From positions 1 to 12,513 of the forward strand of contig DASQNG010000131.1 in assembly GCA_035645095.1 (NCBI GenBank): DNA of 12,513 bases. Reading direction: 5' to 3'. Position 1 is the first letter of the stretch; each line of letters opens with the position of its first letter. Under the pieces are notes generated by a model. It saw only the letters and a list, made by a program, of their open reading frames with translations. It had not been told where the DNA came from and searched no databases. Shown piece after piece: positions 1 to 7,194 of the stretch. The position numbers and the translations under genes were made by a program. This stretch comes from Gaiellasilicea sp035645095. Lineage in GTDB: Bacteria; Actinomycetota; Thermoleophilia; Gaiellales; Gaiellaceae.

Positions 1-936
<936 letters not shown>

Positions 937-955
937 CGCTCGCCGAGGAGAAGCT

Positions 956-972
956 CGTGGCGACGTGCCACG
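956..972. terminator. Possible hairpin between convergent ppdK and rhomboid genes
   Basis: A perfect 6-bp inverted repeat (CGTGGC, loop GACGT, GCCACG) sits 20 bases after the ppdK stop and 6 bases beyond the rhomboid stop at 979. It lies in the 42-bp gap between two convergent genes, where a bidirectional terminator is expected. No T-run follows on either strand, so classical Rho-independent termination is not supported. Confidence 0.3.
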
Positions 973-978
973 TGCTCG

Positions 979-1827
979 CTAGGCGAGCCCGACCTGCCAG
1001 TACGCGACGGCGACGCTGAGGATCCCGATCGCGACGAGGCCGGCGTAGCCGACGGCGTCGAAGCGCGTCGTCGGTCCCACGATCCGGCGCCGGCCGAAGC
1101 GCGAGAGCAGGAGGATCGCGAGCGCGCCGCCCACGAAGCCGCCGATGTGGCCGCCCTTCGAGATGCCCGGGATGAAGAGCGTGAAGGCGAAGTTGAGCAC
1201 GAGCAGCGGGATGACGCTGCCCCCGAAGACGTAGGTGCCCTGCCGCTCGAGCACGAGGATCGCGCCGAAGACGCCGTAGATCGCACCGGACGCGCCGACC
1301 GTGACCGCGTCCGGTGAGAGCAGCAGCGCCCCCGCCGAGCCGGCGAGGCCGGCGGCCACGTAGAGGAGCAGGAAGCGCGCCGCGCCGAGCGCGGCCTCGA
1401 GCGGCGGGCCGAACCACCAGAGCGCGAGCATGTTCATGCCGAGGTGGACGAAGCCGTAGTGGAGGAAGGCCGCCGAGATCAACCGCCACCACTCGCCGTC
1501 GGCGACGAGCGGCCCGTAGAGCGCCCCGTTCTCGAAGATCGCGCCGCCGGCGCCGGTCACCGGTGCGCCCTGCGCGAGCTGCAGCAGGTAGATCCCCACG
1601 TTCACCGCCACGAGTGCCTTCGCGACGACGCCGGGCGACGCCGCGGTCTTCGTCTGCACCCGCTGCGCGACGCGCGCCGGCCCCATCGCCTCGCCCGAGT
1701 GGTCGGGACAGCGGATCCCAACGGGGGCGAAGCGCATGCAGTCGGGGCAGATGCCACGCCCGCACTCGGAGCACGACACCCCGGTCTCCCGGTCCGGGTG
1801 CCGGTAGCACCTGAGCGTCTCCGCCAT
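979..1827 (-). CDS. Rhomboid-family intramembrane serine protease with N-terminal zinc finger
   Basis: The 282-aa protein starts at ATG 1827. The frame stays open upstream, but the extra 36 residues would run into the imuB promoter and do not look like protein. Residues ~5-42 hold a B-box-like zinc-binding segment with paired Cys/His (CYRHP, CSECGRGICPDC, CPDH). About six membrane segments follow. The rhomboid catalytic dyad is visible: Ser180 in GASGAIYG and His227 in GGHIGGFVGG. The upstream HYGFVHLGMNM motif carries the conserved oxyanion-region His and Asn. It should cleave transmembrane substrates within the membrane; the substrate cannot be told. The zinc finger plus rhomboid layout is common in actinobacteria. 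No clear Shine-Dalgarno precedes the start. It is divergent from imuB across a 116-bp gap. Confidence 0.93.
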   Translation of the reverse strand: MAETLRCYRHPDRETGVSCSECGRGICPDCMRFAPVGIRCPDHSGEAMGPARVAQRVQTKTAASPGVVAKALVAVNVGIYLLQLAQGAPVTGAGGAIFENGALYGPLVADGEWWRLISAAFLHYGFVHLGMNMLALWWFGPPLEAALGAARFLLLYVAAGLAGSAGALLLSPDAVTVGASGAIYGVFGAILVLERQGTYVFGGSVIPLLVLNFAFTLFIPGISKGGHIGGFVGGALAILLLSRFGRRRIVGPTTRFDAVGYAGLVAIGILSVAVAYWQVGLA

Positions 1828-1904
1828 ACGCGGGCAAGCGTACCGGCGTGCGTCGGGTGGCCTCACGCAGTCGAGACCGGGTGCTGCGGCCCAGGCAGAG
1901 AGGT

Positions 1905-1933
1905 TTGACACGAACGCCTGTTCGGTATAGAAC
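1905..1933 (+). promoter_or_regulatory. Probable sigma70-type promoter of the imuB-like gene
   Basis: A perfect TTGACA -35 hexamer lies at 1905-1910. The -10 could be TATAGA at 1926-1931 (15-bp spacer) or TAGAAC at 1928-1933 (17-bp spacer); neither is perfect. Transcription would start about 1938-1940, only a few bases before the ATG at 1944, so the mRNA would be nearly leaderless. This agrees with the lack of a Shine-Dalgarno before imuB. One LexA box fills the spacer and another overlaps the -10, a good arrangement for repression. Confidence 0.65.
1911..1924. promoter_or_regulatory. LexA (SOS) box 1
   Basis: CGAAC-GCCT-GTTCG is a perfect match to the Gram-positive/actinobacterial LexA operator core (CGAAC-N4-GTTCG), with five-base arms. 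It lies directly after the -35 hexamer, in the promoter spacer of the imuB-like gene. Bound LexA would block RNA polymerase until RecA-stimulated LexA self-cleavage after DNA damage. Confidence 0.88.
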
Positions 1934-1941
1934 ATGCGTTC
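1930..1941. promoter_or_regulatory. LexA (SOS) box 2
   Basis: GAAC-ATGC-GTTC is a second perfect GAAC-N4-GTTC palindrome whose centre is 18 bp from that of box 1. It overlaps the likely -10 and transcription start and ends 2 bp before the imuB ATG. The flanking bases (A and C) do not extend the arms, so it may bind LexA less tightly than box 1. Confidence 0.75.
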
Positions 1942-1943
1942 CC

Positions 1944-3128
1944 ATGATCGCCTGCCTCGTCGTCCCCGGGTTCGAGTTGCGCGCGGCGCTGCGGGAGCGG
2001 CCGCGTCTCGCGCTCGAGCCCGCCGCGCTCGCGCCTGCCGCGGGGGCGGAGCCCGTGGTCGGCGCGGTGACCGCGGCGGCCGAGGTGGCGGGCGTGGAGC
2101 CGGGGATGCGGCTGGGGGAGGCGCTCGCGACGTGCCCGCAGCTCGTGCTCGTCGAGCAGGATCCCGCCGCGGTCGAGCTCGAGTGGGAGGGCATGCTGCG
2201 CCGGCTCGAGAACGCCGGGTTCGCAGTCGACCCCGATGGCCCCGGCCGCGTCTACTTCGAGACCCGCGGCGTCGAGCGGCTCTACGGCGGCCTCGAGCCC
2301 GCGCTCGAGCGGGCGCTCGCCGCCGTCGGCTCAGCGTGGGACCCGCGCGCGGGCGCGGCCCGCCGCCGCTTCGCCGCCCTCGCCGCGGCCACGGTCGCCC
2401 GCCCGGGTCACGCCGTCGTCGTCGACGACGGCCGGGAGGAGGGGTTCCTCGCGCCGCTGCCGCTCTCGCTGCTGCCCCTGTCGCCCGACCGCTACGCGGA
2501 GCTCGAGGGGCTCGGCGTCCGGAAGCTCGGCGAGCTCGCGGCGCTCCCGTCCGCCGCCGTGGCGGAGCGGCTCGGGCCGGAGGGGCGCAGCGCGTGGTCG
2601 CTCGCCCGCGGCGGCGACGGGAGTCGCGTGCGCGGCCGCCGGCCGGCGGCGGAGCTCGCGGAGGCGCTCGAGTTCCCCGAGGCGGTCGGAAACGAGCTGA
2701 CGCTCCGGCGCACGTTCGGAGCGCTCCTCGACCGGCTGCTCGCGCGGCCGGAGCGGGGAGGACGGCCGTTCCGGAAGATCGGCCTCTCCGCGCGCCTCGT
2801 CGGCGGCGGCTCGTGGCGCCGGACGGTGACGCTCCGCGACGCGACCGCCGACCGGGCCCGGCTCCGAGCGGCCGTCGCGCCGAAGCTGCTCGAGCTACCG
2901 GCCCCGGTCATCGAGTTGCGGCTCGAGGGCGTCGAGCTCGCCGAGTCGGTGGGGCAGCAGCTCGAGCTCGTGCAGCCGGGCGCCGACGAGCTCGGCAGCC
3001 GGCTCAGCGAAGGGCTGCGCCAGGTGCGCGCGAGCACGGGCTCCGGTTCGGTGTGTGCAGTCGTGGAGGTGGCGCCGTGGTCGCGGATCCCGGAGTCCCG
3101 GGCGCTGTTCGTGCCCCGGGACGAGTAG
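1944..3128 (+). CDS. imuB: ImuB-like inactive Y-family polymerase (mutasome adaptor)
   Basis: The 394-aa protein starts at ATG 1944, directly after the LexA boxes; upstream in-frame codons lie in the operator. Y-family layout is recognisable: N-terminal MIACLVVPGFELRAAL, a VEPGMRLGEALATCPQ finger-like segment (~50-65), an HhH-like region (~170-220), a little-finger-like region (~225-350), and the ImuB-type tail VEVAPWSRIPESRALFVPRDE. The catalytic acidic residues of active polymerases are missing. The first motif lacks the Asp of D-x-D-x-FF, and the SxDE motif is replaced around 96-106 (DPDGPG then RVYFE). It is therefore probably non-catalytic. QQLELV (338-343) resembles a beta-clamp-binding peptide (QLxLF type). 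In mycobacteria ImuB links the clamp, ImuA' and DnaE2 during damage-induced mutagenesis; the same role is inferred here. Confidence 0.88.
   Translation: MIACLVVPGFELRAALRERPRLALEPAALAPAAGAEPVVGAVTAAAEVAGVEPGMRLGEALATCPQLVLVEQDPAAVELEWEGMLRRLENAGFAVDPDGPGRVYFETRGVERLYGGLEPALERALAAVGSAWDPRAGAARRRFAALAAATVARPGHAVVVDDGREEGFLAPLPLSLLPLSPDRYAELEGLGVRKLGELAALPSAAVAERLGPEGRSAWSLARGGDGSRVRGRRPAAELAEALEFPEAVGNELTLRRTFGALLDRLLARPERGGRPFRKIGLSARLVGGGSWRRTVTLRDATADRARLRAAVAPKLLELPAPVIELRLEGVELAESVGQQLELVQPGADELGSRLSEGLRQVRASTGSGSVCAVVEVAPWSRIPESRALFVPRDE
3065..3070 (+). promoter_or_regulatory. Strong Shine-Dalgarno inside imuB that sets the DUF6504 start
   Basis: GGAGGT, six bases before GTG 3077, is a full anti-Shine-Dalgarno match. 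It supports starting the downstream gene within the end of imuB rather than at the later in-frame GTG (3200) or the non-standard CTG (3143). Confidence 0.65.
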
Positions 3129-3370
3129 GTCGCGCCGGACGGCTGAACGAGCCGCGCGCGGCGCTCGTCGAGGCGAGCTTCGAGGGAACGCCGTGGAAGG
3201 TGAACCACCAGCCGGTCGCCGTCGTGCGCGAGGAGTGGCGGGTGGTCGACCGCTGGTGGACGGAGGAGCCCGTCGACCGGCGCTACTTCGACCTCGTGCT
3301 CGAGACGGGGCAGCACGTCTGCGTCTTCCGCGACGCCGAGGCCGGCTGCTGGTTCATGCAGAGGGCTTGA
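3077..3370 (+). CDS. DUF6504-family small protein, translationally coupled to ImuB-like
   Basis: The 97-aa protein overlaps the 3' end of imuB by 52 bp in another frame. I chose GTG 3077 because of the perfect GGAGGT six bases upstream. The conserved body begins near LNEPRAA (3143), so the first ~22 residues are less certain. The core is aromatic and charged, with REEWRVVDRWWTEEPVDRRY followed by FDLVLETGQHVCVF and CWFMQRA. This resembles the DUF6504 proteins that I recall beside imuB/dnaE2-type genes in actinobacteria. Its biochemical role is unknown. Co-transcription and coupling with the SOS-controlled imuB suggest an accessory part of the mutasome. No membrane segment, signal peptide or known catalytic motif is visible. 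Its 3' end overlaps the convergent TfoX-like gene by 17 bp. Confidence 0.78.
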   Translation: MVADPGVPGAVRAPGRVGRAGRLNEPRAALVEASFEGTPWKVNHQPVAVVREEWRVVDRWWTEEPVDRRYFDLVLETGQHVCVFRDAEAGCWFMQRA

Positions 3371-3668
3371 GGGCGTGCTCCGCCAGCGTCTCCCACCGGC
3401 CCGCGTGCTCGGCCGGCACGACGACCCACTCGCGGAACGGCCGTCCGCGCCCCGACGGGTCGAAGAGGTGCGCGCCCTCGAGTGCGAGCGCCTCGGTGCG
3501 ACGGTCCAGATCGGTCAGCTTGAACACCATCGCGCCGCGCGTGAAGCCGGCGACGATCTTCCCGCGCGCCTTGACGCACGCCATGCCCATCATCCGGGAG
3601 AGCTCGACGTCGTCGTAGCGGAACGTCAGGAAGTCGGCCAGCTCGTCGTACCGCTCGCGTGCGTCCAC
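3354..3668 (-). CDS. TfoX/Sxy N-terminal-domain-like protein
   Basis: The 104-aa protein starts at GTG 3668; no clear Shine-Dalgarno precedes it, and the next in-frame Met is internal. The pattern is that of TfoX N-terminal domain proteins: an N-terminal helix (ERYDELADFL), DVELSRMMGMACVKARGKIVAGF, then GAMVFKL and GAHLFDPSGRGRPFREWVVVP. In gamma-proteobacteria TfoX/Sxy regulates competence. Stand-alone small TfoX-N proteins in actinobacteria have no established function, so competence should not be assumed. The gene lies antisense between the imuB/DUF6504 pair and dnaE2, and its tail overlaps the DUF6504 stop region. It may be an unrelated insertion in the locus rather than part of the repair pathway. 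Confidence 0.82.
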   Translation of the reverse strand: MDARERYDELADFLTFRYDDVELSRMMGMACVKARGKIVAGFTRGAMVFKLTDLDRRTEALALEGAHLFDPSGRGRPFREWVVVPAEHAGRWETLAEHALKPSA

Positions 3669-3692
3669 GCGCGGAGTATCGCCGGGCGCGGT

Positions 3693-3723
3693 GTCAGCGG
3701 AGACGGCGTCAGCGGGAGACGGC
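3693..3723. repeat. Imperfect tandem duplication of 15/16 bp
   Basis: GTCAGCGGAGACGGC (3693-3707) is followed at once by GTCAGCGGGAGACGGC (3708-3723), which differs by one extra G. It lies at the 3' end of the possible small membrane ORF and upstream of dnaE2. It is probably a replication-slippage duplication, and no regulatory role is evident. Confidence 0.7.
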
Positions 3724-3831
3724 CTGAGCGCCCGGCGGCACCGTGGGCGGGACGTACGTCGCGAGCGCGTACATGAAGAGCGTGAATGTGATCGTCGCGA
3801 TCGTGACCATGGTGGCGGTGAGCGTGCGCAT
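3709..3831 (-). CDS. Possible 40-aa single-span membrane peptide
   Basis: A short ORF from ATG 3831 encodes a peptide with a short N-terminus (MRTLTA), one strongly hydrophobic helix at about residues 7-27 (including ITFTLFMYALATYV) and a proline-rich polar tail (PPTVPPGAQAVSR). Hydrophobic composition with G/C-ending codons is not what a random antisense frame in this genome usually gives, and the ORF lies wholly within the 190-bp gap between the TfoX-like gene and dnaE2. Against it, the Shine-Dalgarno is poor (GGGA only two bases from the ATG), and its start is only 27 bp from the divergent dnaE2 start. I do not recognise a family, and it may not be expressed. Confidence 0.42.
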   Translation of the reverse strand: MRTLTATMVTIATITFTLFMYALATYVPPTVPPGAQAVSR

Positions 3832-3858
3832 CGTCCCGAGAACGGTCGAGCGGCCGTG

Positions 3859-6800
3859 ATGGATACGGCGCCCTACGTCGAGCTCCACTGTCACTCCGGC
3901 TACTCGTTCCTGGACGGAGCGTCGCACCCGGAGGAGCTCGCGCTCCGCGCCGCGGAGCTCGGCTACGGAGCGCTCGCGCTCACCGACCACGAAGGCGTTT
4001 ACGGGTCGCTCGAGTTCGCGCACGCGGCGAAGGTCGCGGGCGTCCGGCCGCTGACGGGAGCCGAGGTGACGCTCGGCGACGTCGGCTCGACGGAGCCGCA
4101 CCGGAGCGCAGGTGCCGGCGTCGCCGGCGCCGGAGCGGGAGCGGGAGCAGCCGGTGCGCACGTGACGCTCCTCGTCGAGTCCGCCGCCGGGTACGCGAAC
4201 CTCTGCCGACTGTTGACGGCCGCCCATGCGCACACGCGGCCGGAAGGGCGGGAACTGCGGGAGCCGCTGCCGCCGGCGCTCGACCCCGTGCTCCTCGCGG
4301 AGCACCACGAGGGGCTCGTGTGCCTCTCCGGCTGCGCGCGCGACGGTCTCGCAGTGCGCGACCCGAACCGCGCGCTCGAACTCGCCCGCATCTTCGGCCG
4401 GGACCGCTTCTACGTGGAGCTGCAACGGCCGTTCGAGCGCGGCGACGTCCGGCGGAACGCGCTCCTGCGCGACGTGGCGGCGCAGGCAGGCGTCCACACC
4501 GTCGTCACGGGCAACGTGCACGCCCACGACCGCCGACGCACGCCGCTCCAGGACGTCCTCGTCGCGATCCGGCACCGCACCTCGCTCGACGGCAGCGAGC
4601 GCGAGCGCCGCGGCAACCGCGAGAGCGTGCTGCGGCCGCCGACCGAGCTGCTCGACCTCTTCCCGGGCGACCGTGACGCGGTGCGGCGGACGGTCGCGGT
4701 CGCAGAGCGGCTCGAGTTCGACCTGACGGCCGAGCTCGGCTACCGCTACCCCGACTTCTCCAACGGCGCGGAGCCGGCGATCCGGCGGCTCGCGCAGGTG
4801 TGCGAGGCCGCGTTCGCCGACCGCTACCCGCCGAGCGACAGGCGGTTGCTCGGGCGGGCCCGCACGCGGCTGCGGGAGGAGCTGGCGCTGATCGACGAGC
4901 TCGGGCTCGCCGGCTTCTTCCTGCTCCACTGGGAGGTGCTCGAGCTGGCGCGGGAGTGCGCCGACCGCGTGCGCGGCCGCGACTCGCCGCGGCGGACGCT
5001 GCCGCCCGGCCGCGGCCGCGGCAGCTCCGTCGGCTCGATCGTCTGCTACCTGACCGGCCTCTCGCACGTCGACCCGGTCGCGAACGGGCTCTCGCTCGGG
5101 CGTTTCCTGAACCGCGAGCTCGCGTCCGTCCCCGACATCGACCTCGACTTCCCGCGCGACATCCGGGAGCTGCTGATCGTCGCCGTCACCGAGCGCTACG
5201 GGCGCGAGCACGCCGCGCTCGTCGCCAGCTTCGCCACCTACCGCGGCCGTGGTGCGATCCGCGACATCGGCAAGGCGCTCGGGTTGCCGGCGGCGGAGCT
5301 CGAGCGGCTCGCGCGGGTGACGGACGGCTGGAGCGCGAAACGTGTGGCGGACGACCTCGCGCGGCTCCCGGACGCCGAGCGGAAGCTGCTCTCGCCGCGA
5401 TGGCGGGCGTTCGCGGAGCTGACGGCCGAGATCGGCGGGCTCCCGCGGCACGTCTCGCAGCACCCGGGCGGGATGGTGATCTCGTCGCGACCGCTCGTCG
5501 AGCTCGTGCCGGTGCAGCCCGCCGCGATGGCGGGCCGCCAGCTCTGCCAGTGGGACAAGGACTCGTGCTCCGACGCCGGGTTCCTCAAGATCGACCTGCT
5601 CGGCCTCGGGATGCTGTCGGCGGTCGAGGACTGCGTCGACCGGGTCGCGGAGGTCTACGGCGCGCCGATCGACCTTTCCCGCATCCCGCTCGACGACCCC
5701 GCCGTGTATGCCGAGATCCAGCGTGCGGACACCGTCGGCGACTTCCAGATCGAGAGCCGCGCGCAGATGCAGAGCCTGCTCCGCACGCGCCCGGAGAGCC
5801 TCGACGACCTGACCGTGCAGGTCGCGCTCGTCCGGCCGGGGCCGATCCAGGGGAAGGCCGTCCACCCGTACATCGACGCGCGGGAGCGGCGACGCATCGA
5901 CCCGTCGTACGTGCCGCCCGTCGACCACGAGCTGCTGCGCGAGCCGCTGCGGGAGACGCACGGCGTCGTCGTCTTCCAGGACCAGGTGCTCGAGGTGGCG
6001 ATGGCGCTCGCGGGGTTCACGATCGGCGAGGCGGAGGGGCTGCGGCGCGCGATGAGCCGCAAGCGGAGCGAGGAGGCGATCGAGGCGTTCCGGGAGCGCT
6101 TCGTCGCCGGCGCGGCCGCACGGGGAGTGGATGCGGAGACGGCCGACCGCGTGTACGACAAGCTCGCCGCGTTCTCCGGCTTCGGCTTCCCGAAGTCGCA
6201 CGCCGCGGCCTTCGGGCTGCTCGCGTACCAGTCGGCCTGGCTCCGCCACCACTACCCGGCCGAGTTCCTCTGCGCGCTCCTGAACGCGCAGCCGATGGGC
6301 TTCTACCCGCCGGCCTCGCTTGTGCGCGACGCGCAGCGGCGCGGGGTGGAGGTGCGCGCGCCCGACGTCAACCTGAGCGAGGCGCTCTGCGGCCTCGAGG
6401 AGGGGGCGGTGCGGCTGGGCCTCGGCTACGTCACGTCGCTCGGCGAGCACGACGCGGAGCGGCTCGTCGCCGAGCGCGATCGAGGCGGGCCGTTCTGCGG
6501 CGTCGGGGACCTCGCGCGGCGGGCGCCCCTCGACGCACGCGAGCTGGAGGCGCTCGTGCGGGCCGGGGCGTGCGACCGCTGGGGAAGCCGCCGCGACCTG
6601 CTCTGGCAGCTCGGGCTCGTGCGGCGGCCGCGGACGATGCGGGCGGAGGACGTCCAGCTGACGCTCGAGCTCGCCGCCACGGTCGCGACGCCGGAACTAC
6701 GCGAGCTGACGGAGTGGGAACGGATGCTCGCCGACTACCGCGGTACGAGCGTCTCCGTCGACACGCACCCGCTCACGCTCCTGCGCCCGCACCTGCCGCG

Positions 6801-7155
6801 GGGCGTCCTCGCGAGCGCGGAGCTGAACGAGGCGCCGCACCGAAGCCGCGTCGCCTTCGCCGGGTTGGCGGTCGCACGCCAGCGCCCCGCGACCGCGCGC
6901 GGCGTCGTCTTCATGCTGCTCGAGGACGAGAGCGGCCAGGTCAACCTGATCGTCCCGCCGGAGGTCTACGAGCAGCACCGGGCGGTCGTACGCGGCGAGC
7001 CGCTCCTGCTCGTGCGCGGCCGCTTCGAACGGATCGGCGAGAACCGCAACGTCGTCGTCGACGAGCTCGAGAGCCTCGGGCCGCTCGCACGACGCGTCGC
7101 GGACGCCGACGTCGGCGCCGCGCTCCCGCCGGCGCACCACTTCGGCCACCGCTGA
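3859..7155 (+). CDS. dnaE2: Error-prone DNA polymerase III alpha subunit DnaE2
   Basis: The 1098-aa protein is of normal DnaE2 length. It starts at ATG 3859; the open frame further upstream is Arg-rich and non-protein-like. The N-terminal PHP domain shows ELHCHSGYSFLDGASHPEEL, TDHEGVYG and GNVHAHDRRR. The palm carries RGRGSSVGSI and the catalytic aspartates of PDIDLDF (Asp426, Asp428), with the third in KIDLLGLGML (Asp579). GDFQIESRAQMQSL is a DnaE2-type motif (replicative DnaE has a different version). HhH and C-terminal OB-fold regions follow (about 850-1085). DnaE2 performs translesion synthesis and SOS mutagenesis, requiring ImuB in mycobacteria. An 18-residue Ala/Gly tract (83-100) sits in the PHP domain. 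No good Shine-Dalgarno or LexA box is visible directly upstream. It is convergent with the GH15 gene. Confidence 0.96.
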   Translation: MDTAPYVELHCHSGYSFLDGASHPEELALRAAELGYGALALTDHEGVYGSLEFAHAAKVAGVRPLTGAEVTLGDVGSTEPHRSAGAGVAGAGAGAGAAGAHVTLLVESAAGYANLCRLLTAAHAHTRPEGRELREPLPPALDPVLLAEHHEGLVCLSGCARDGLAVRDPNRALELARIFGRDRFYVELQRPFERGDVRRNALLRDVAAQAGVHTVVTGNVHAHDRRRTPLQDVLVAIRHRTSLDGSERERRGNRESVLRPPTELLDLFPGDRDAVRRTVAVAERLEFDLTAELGYRYPDFSNGAEPAIRRLAQVCEAAFADRYPPSDRRLLGRARTRLREELALIDELGLAGFFLLHWEVLELARECADRVRGRDSPRRTLPPGRGRGSSVGSIVCYLTGLSHVDPVANGLSLGRFLNRELASVPDIDLDFPRDIRELLIVAVTERYGREHAALVASFATYRGRGAIRDIGKALGLPAAELERLARVTDGWSAKRVADDLARLPDAERKLLSPRWRAFAELTAEIGGLPRHVSQHPGGMVISSRPLVELVPVQPAAMAGRQLCQWDKDSCSDAGFLKIDLLGLGMLSAVEDCVDRVAEVYGAPIDLSRIPLDDPAVYAEIQRADTVGDFQIESRAQMQSLLRTRPESLDDLTVQVALVRPGPIQGKAVHPYIDARERRRIDPSYVPPVDHELLREPLRETHGVVVFQDQVLEVAMALAGFTIGEAEGLRRAMSRKRSEEAIEAFRERFVAGAAARGVDAETADRVYDKLAAFSGFGFPKSHAAAFGLLAYQSAWLRHHYPAEFLCALLNAQPMGFYPPASLVRDAQRRGVEVRAPDVNLSEALCGLEEGAVRLGLGYVTSLGEHDAERLVAERDRGGPFCGVGDLARRAPLDARELEALVRAGACDRWGSRRDLLWQLGLVRRPRTMRAEDVQLTLELAATVATPELRELTEWERMLADYRGTSVSVDTHPLTLLRPHLPRGVLASAELNEAPHRSRVAFAGLAVARQRPATARGVVFMLLEDESGQVNLIVPPEVYEQHRAVVRGEPLLLVRGRFERIGENRNVVVDELESLGPLARRVADADVGAALPPAHHFGHR

Positions 7156-7194
7156 CGGCACCTCCTCTGACGTCGGCTGCAGTCCGCGGGCGCC

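Noticed and set aside
3143..3145. CTG as the start of the DUF6504 gene.
   Set aside because: It matches where the conserved region begins, but CTG starts are very rare and no Shine-Dalgarno is present. GTG 3077 has a perfect one.
3838..3853. Possible LexA box before dnaE2 (GAAC GGTC GAGC).
   Set aside because: The right half is GAGC rather than GTTC, two mismatches of four, and no flanking symmetry supports it.
3709..6450. A 913-codon open frame on the minus strand opposite dnaE2.
   Set aside because: It is Arg/Val/Glu/His-rich low-complexity shadow of dnaE2. Only its final 40 codons, in the gap outside dnaE2, look protein-like, and those are listed separately.
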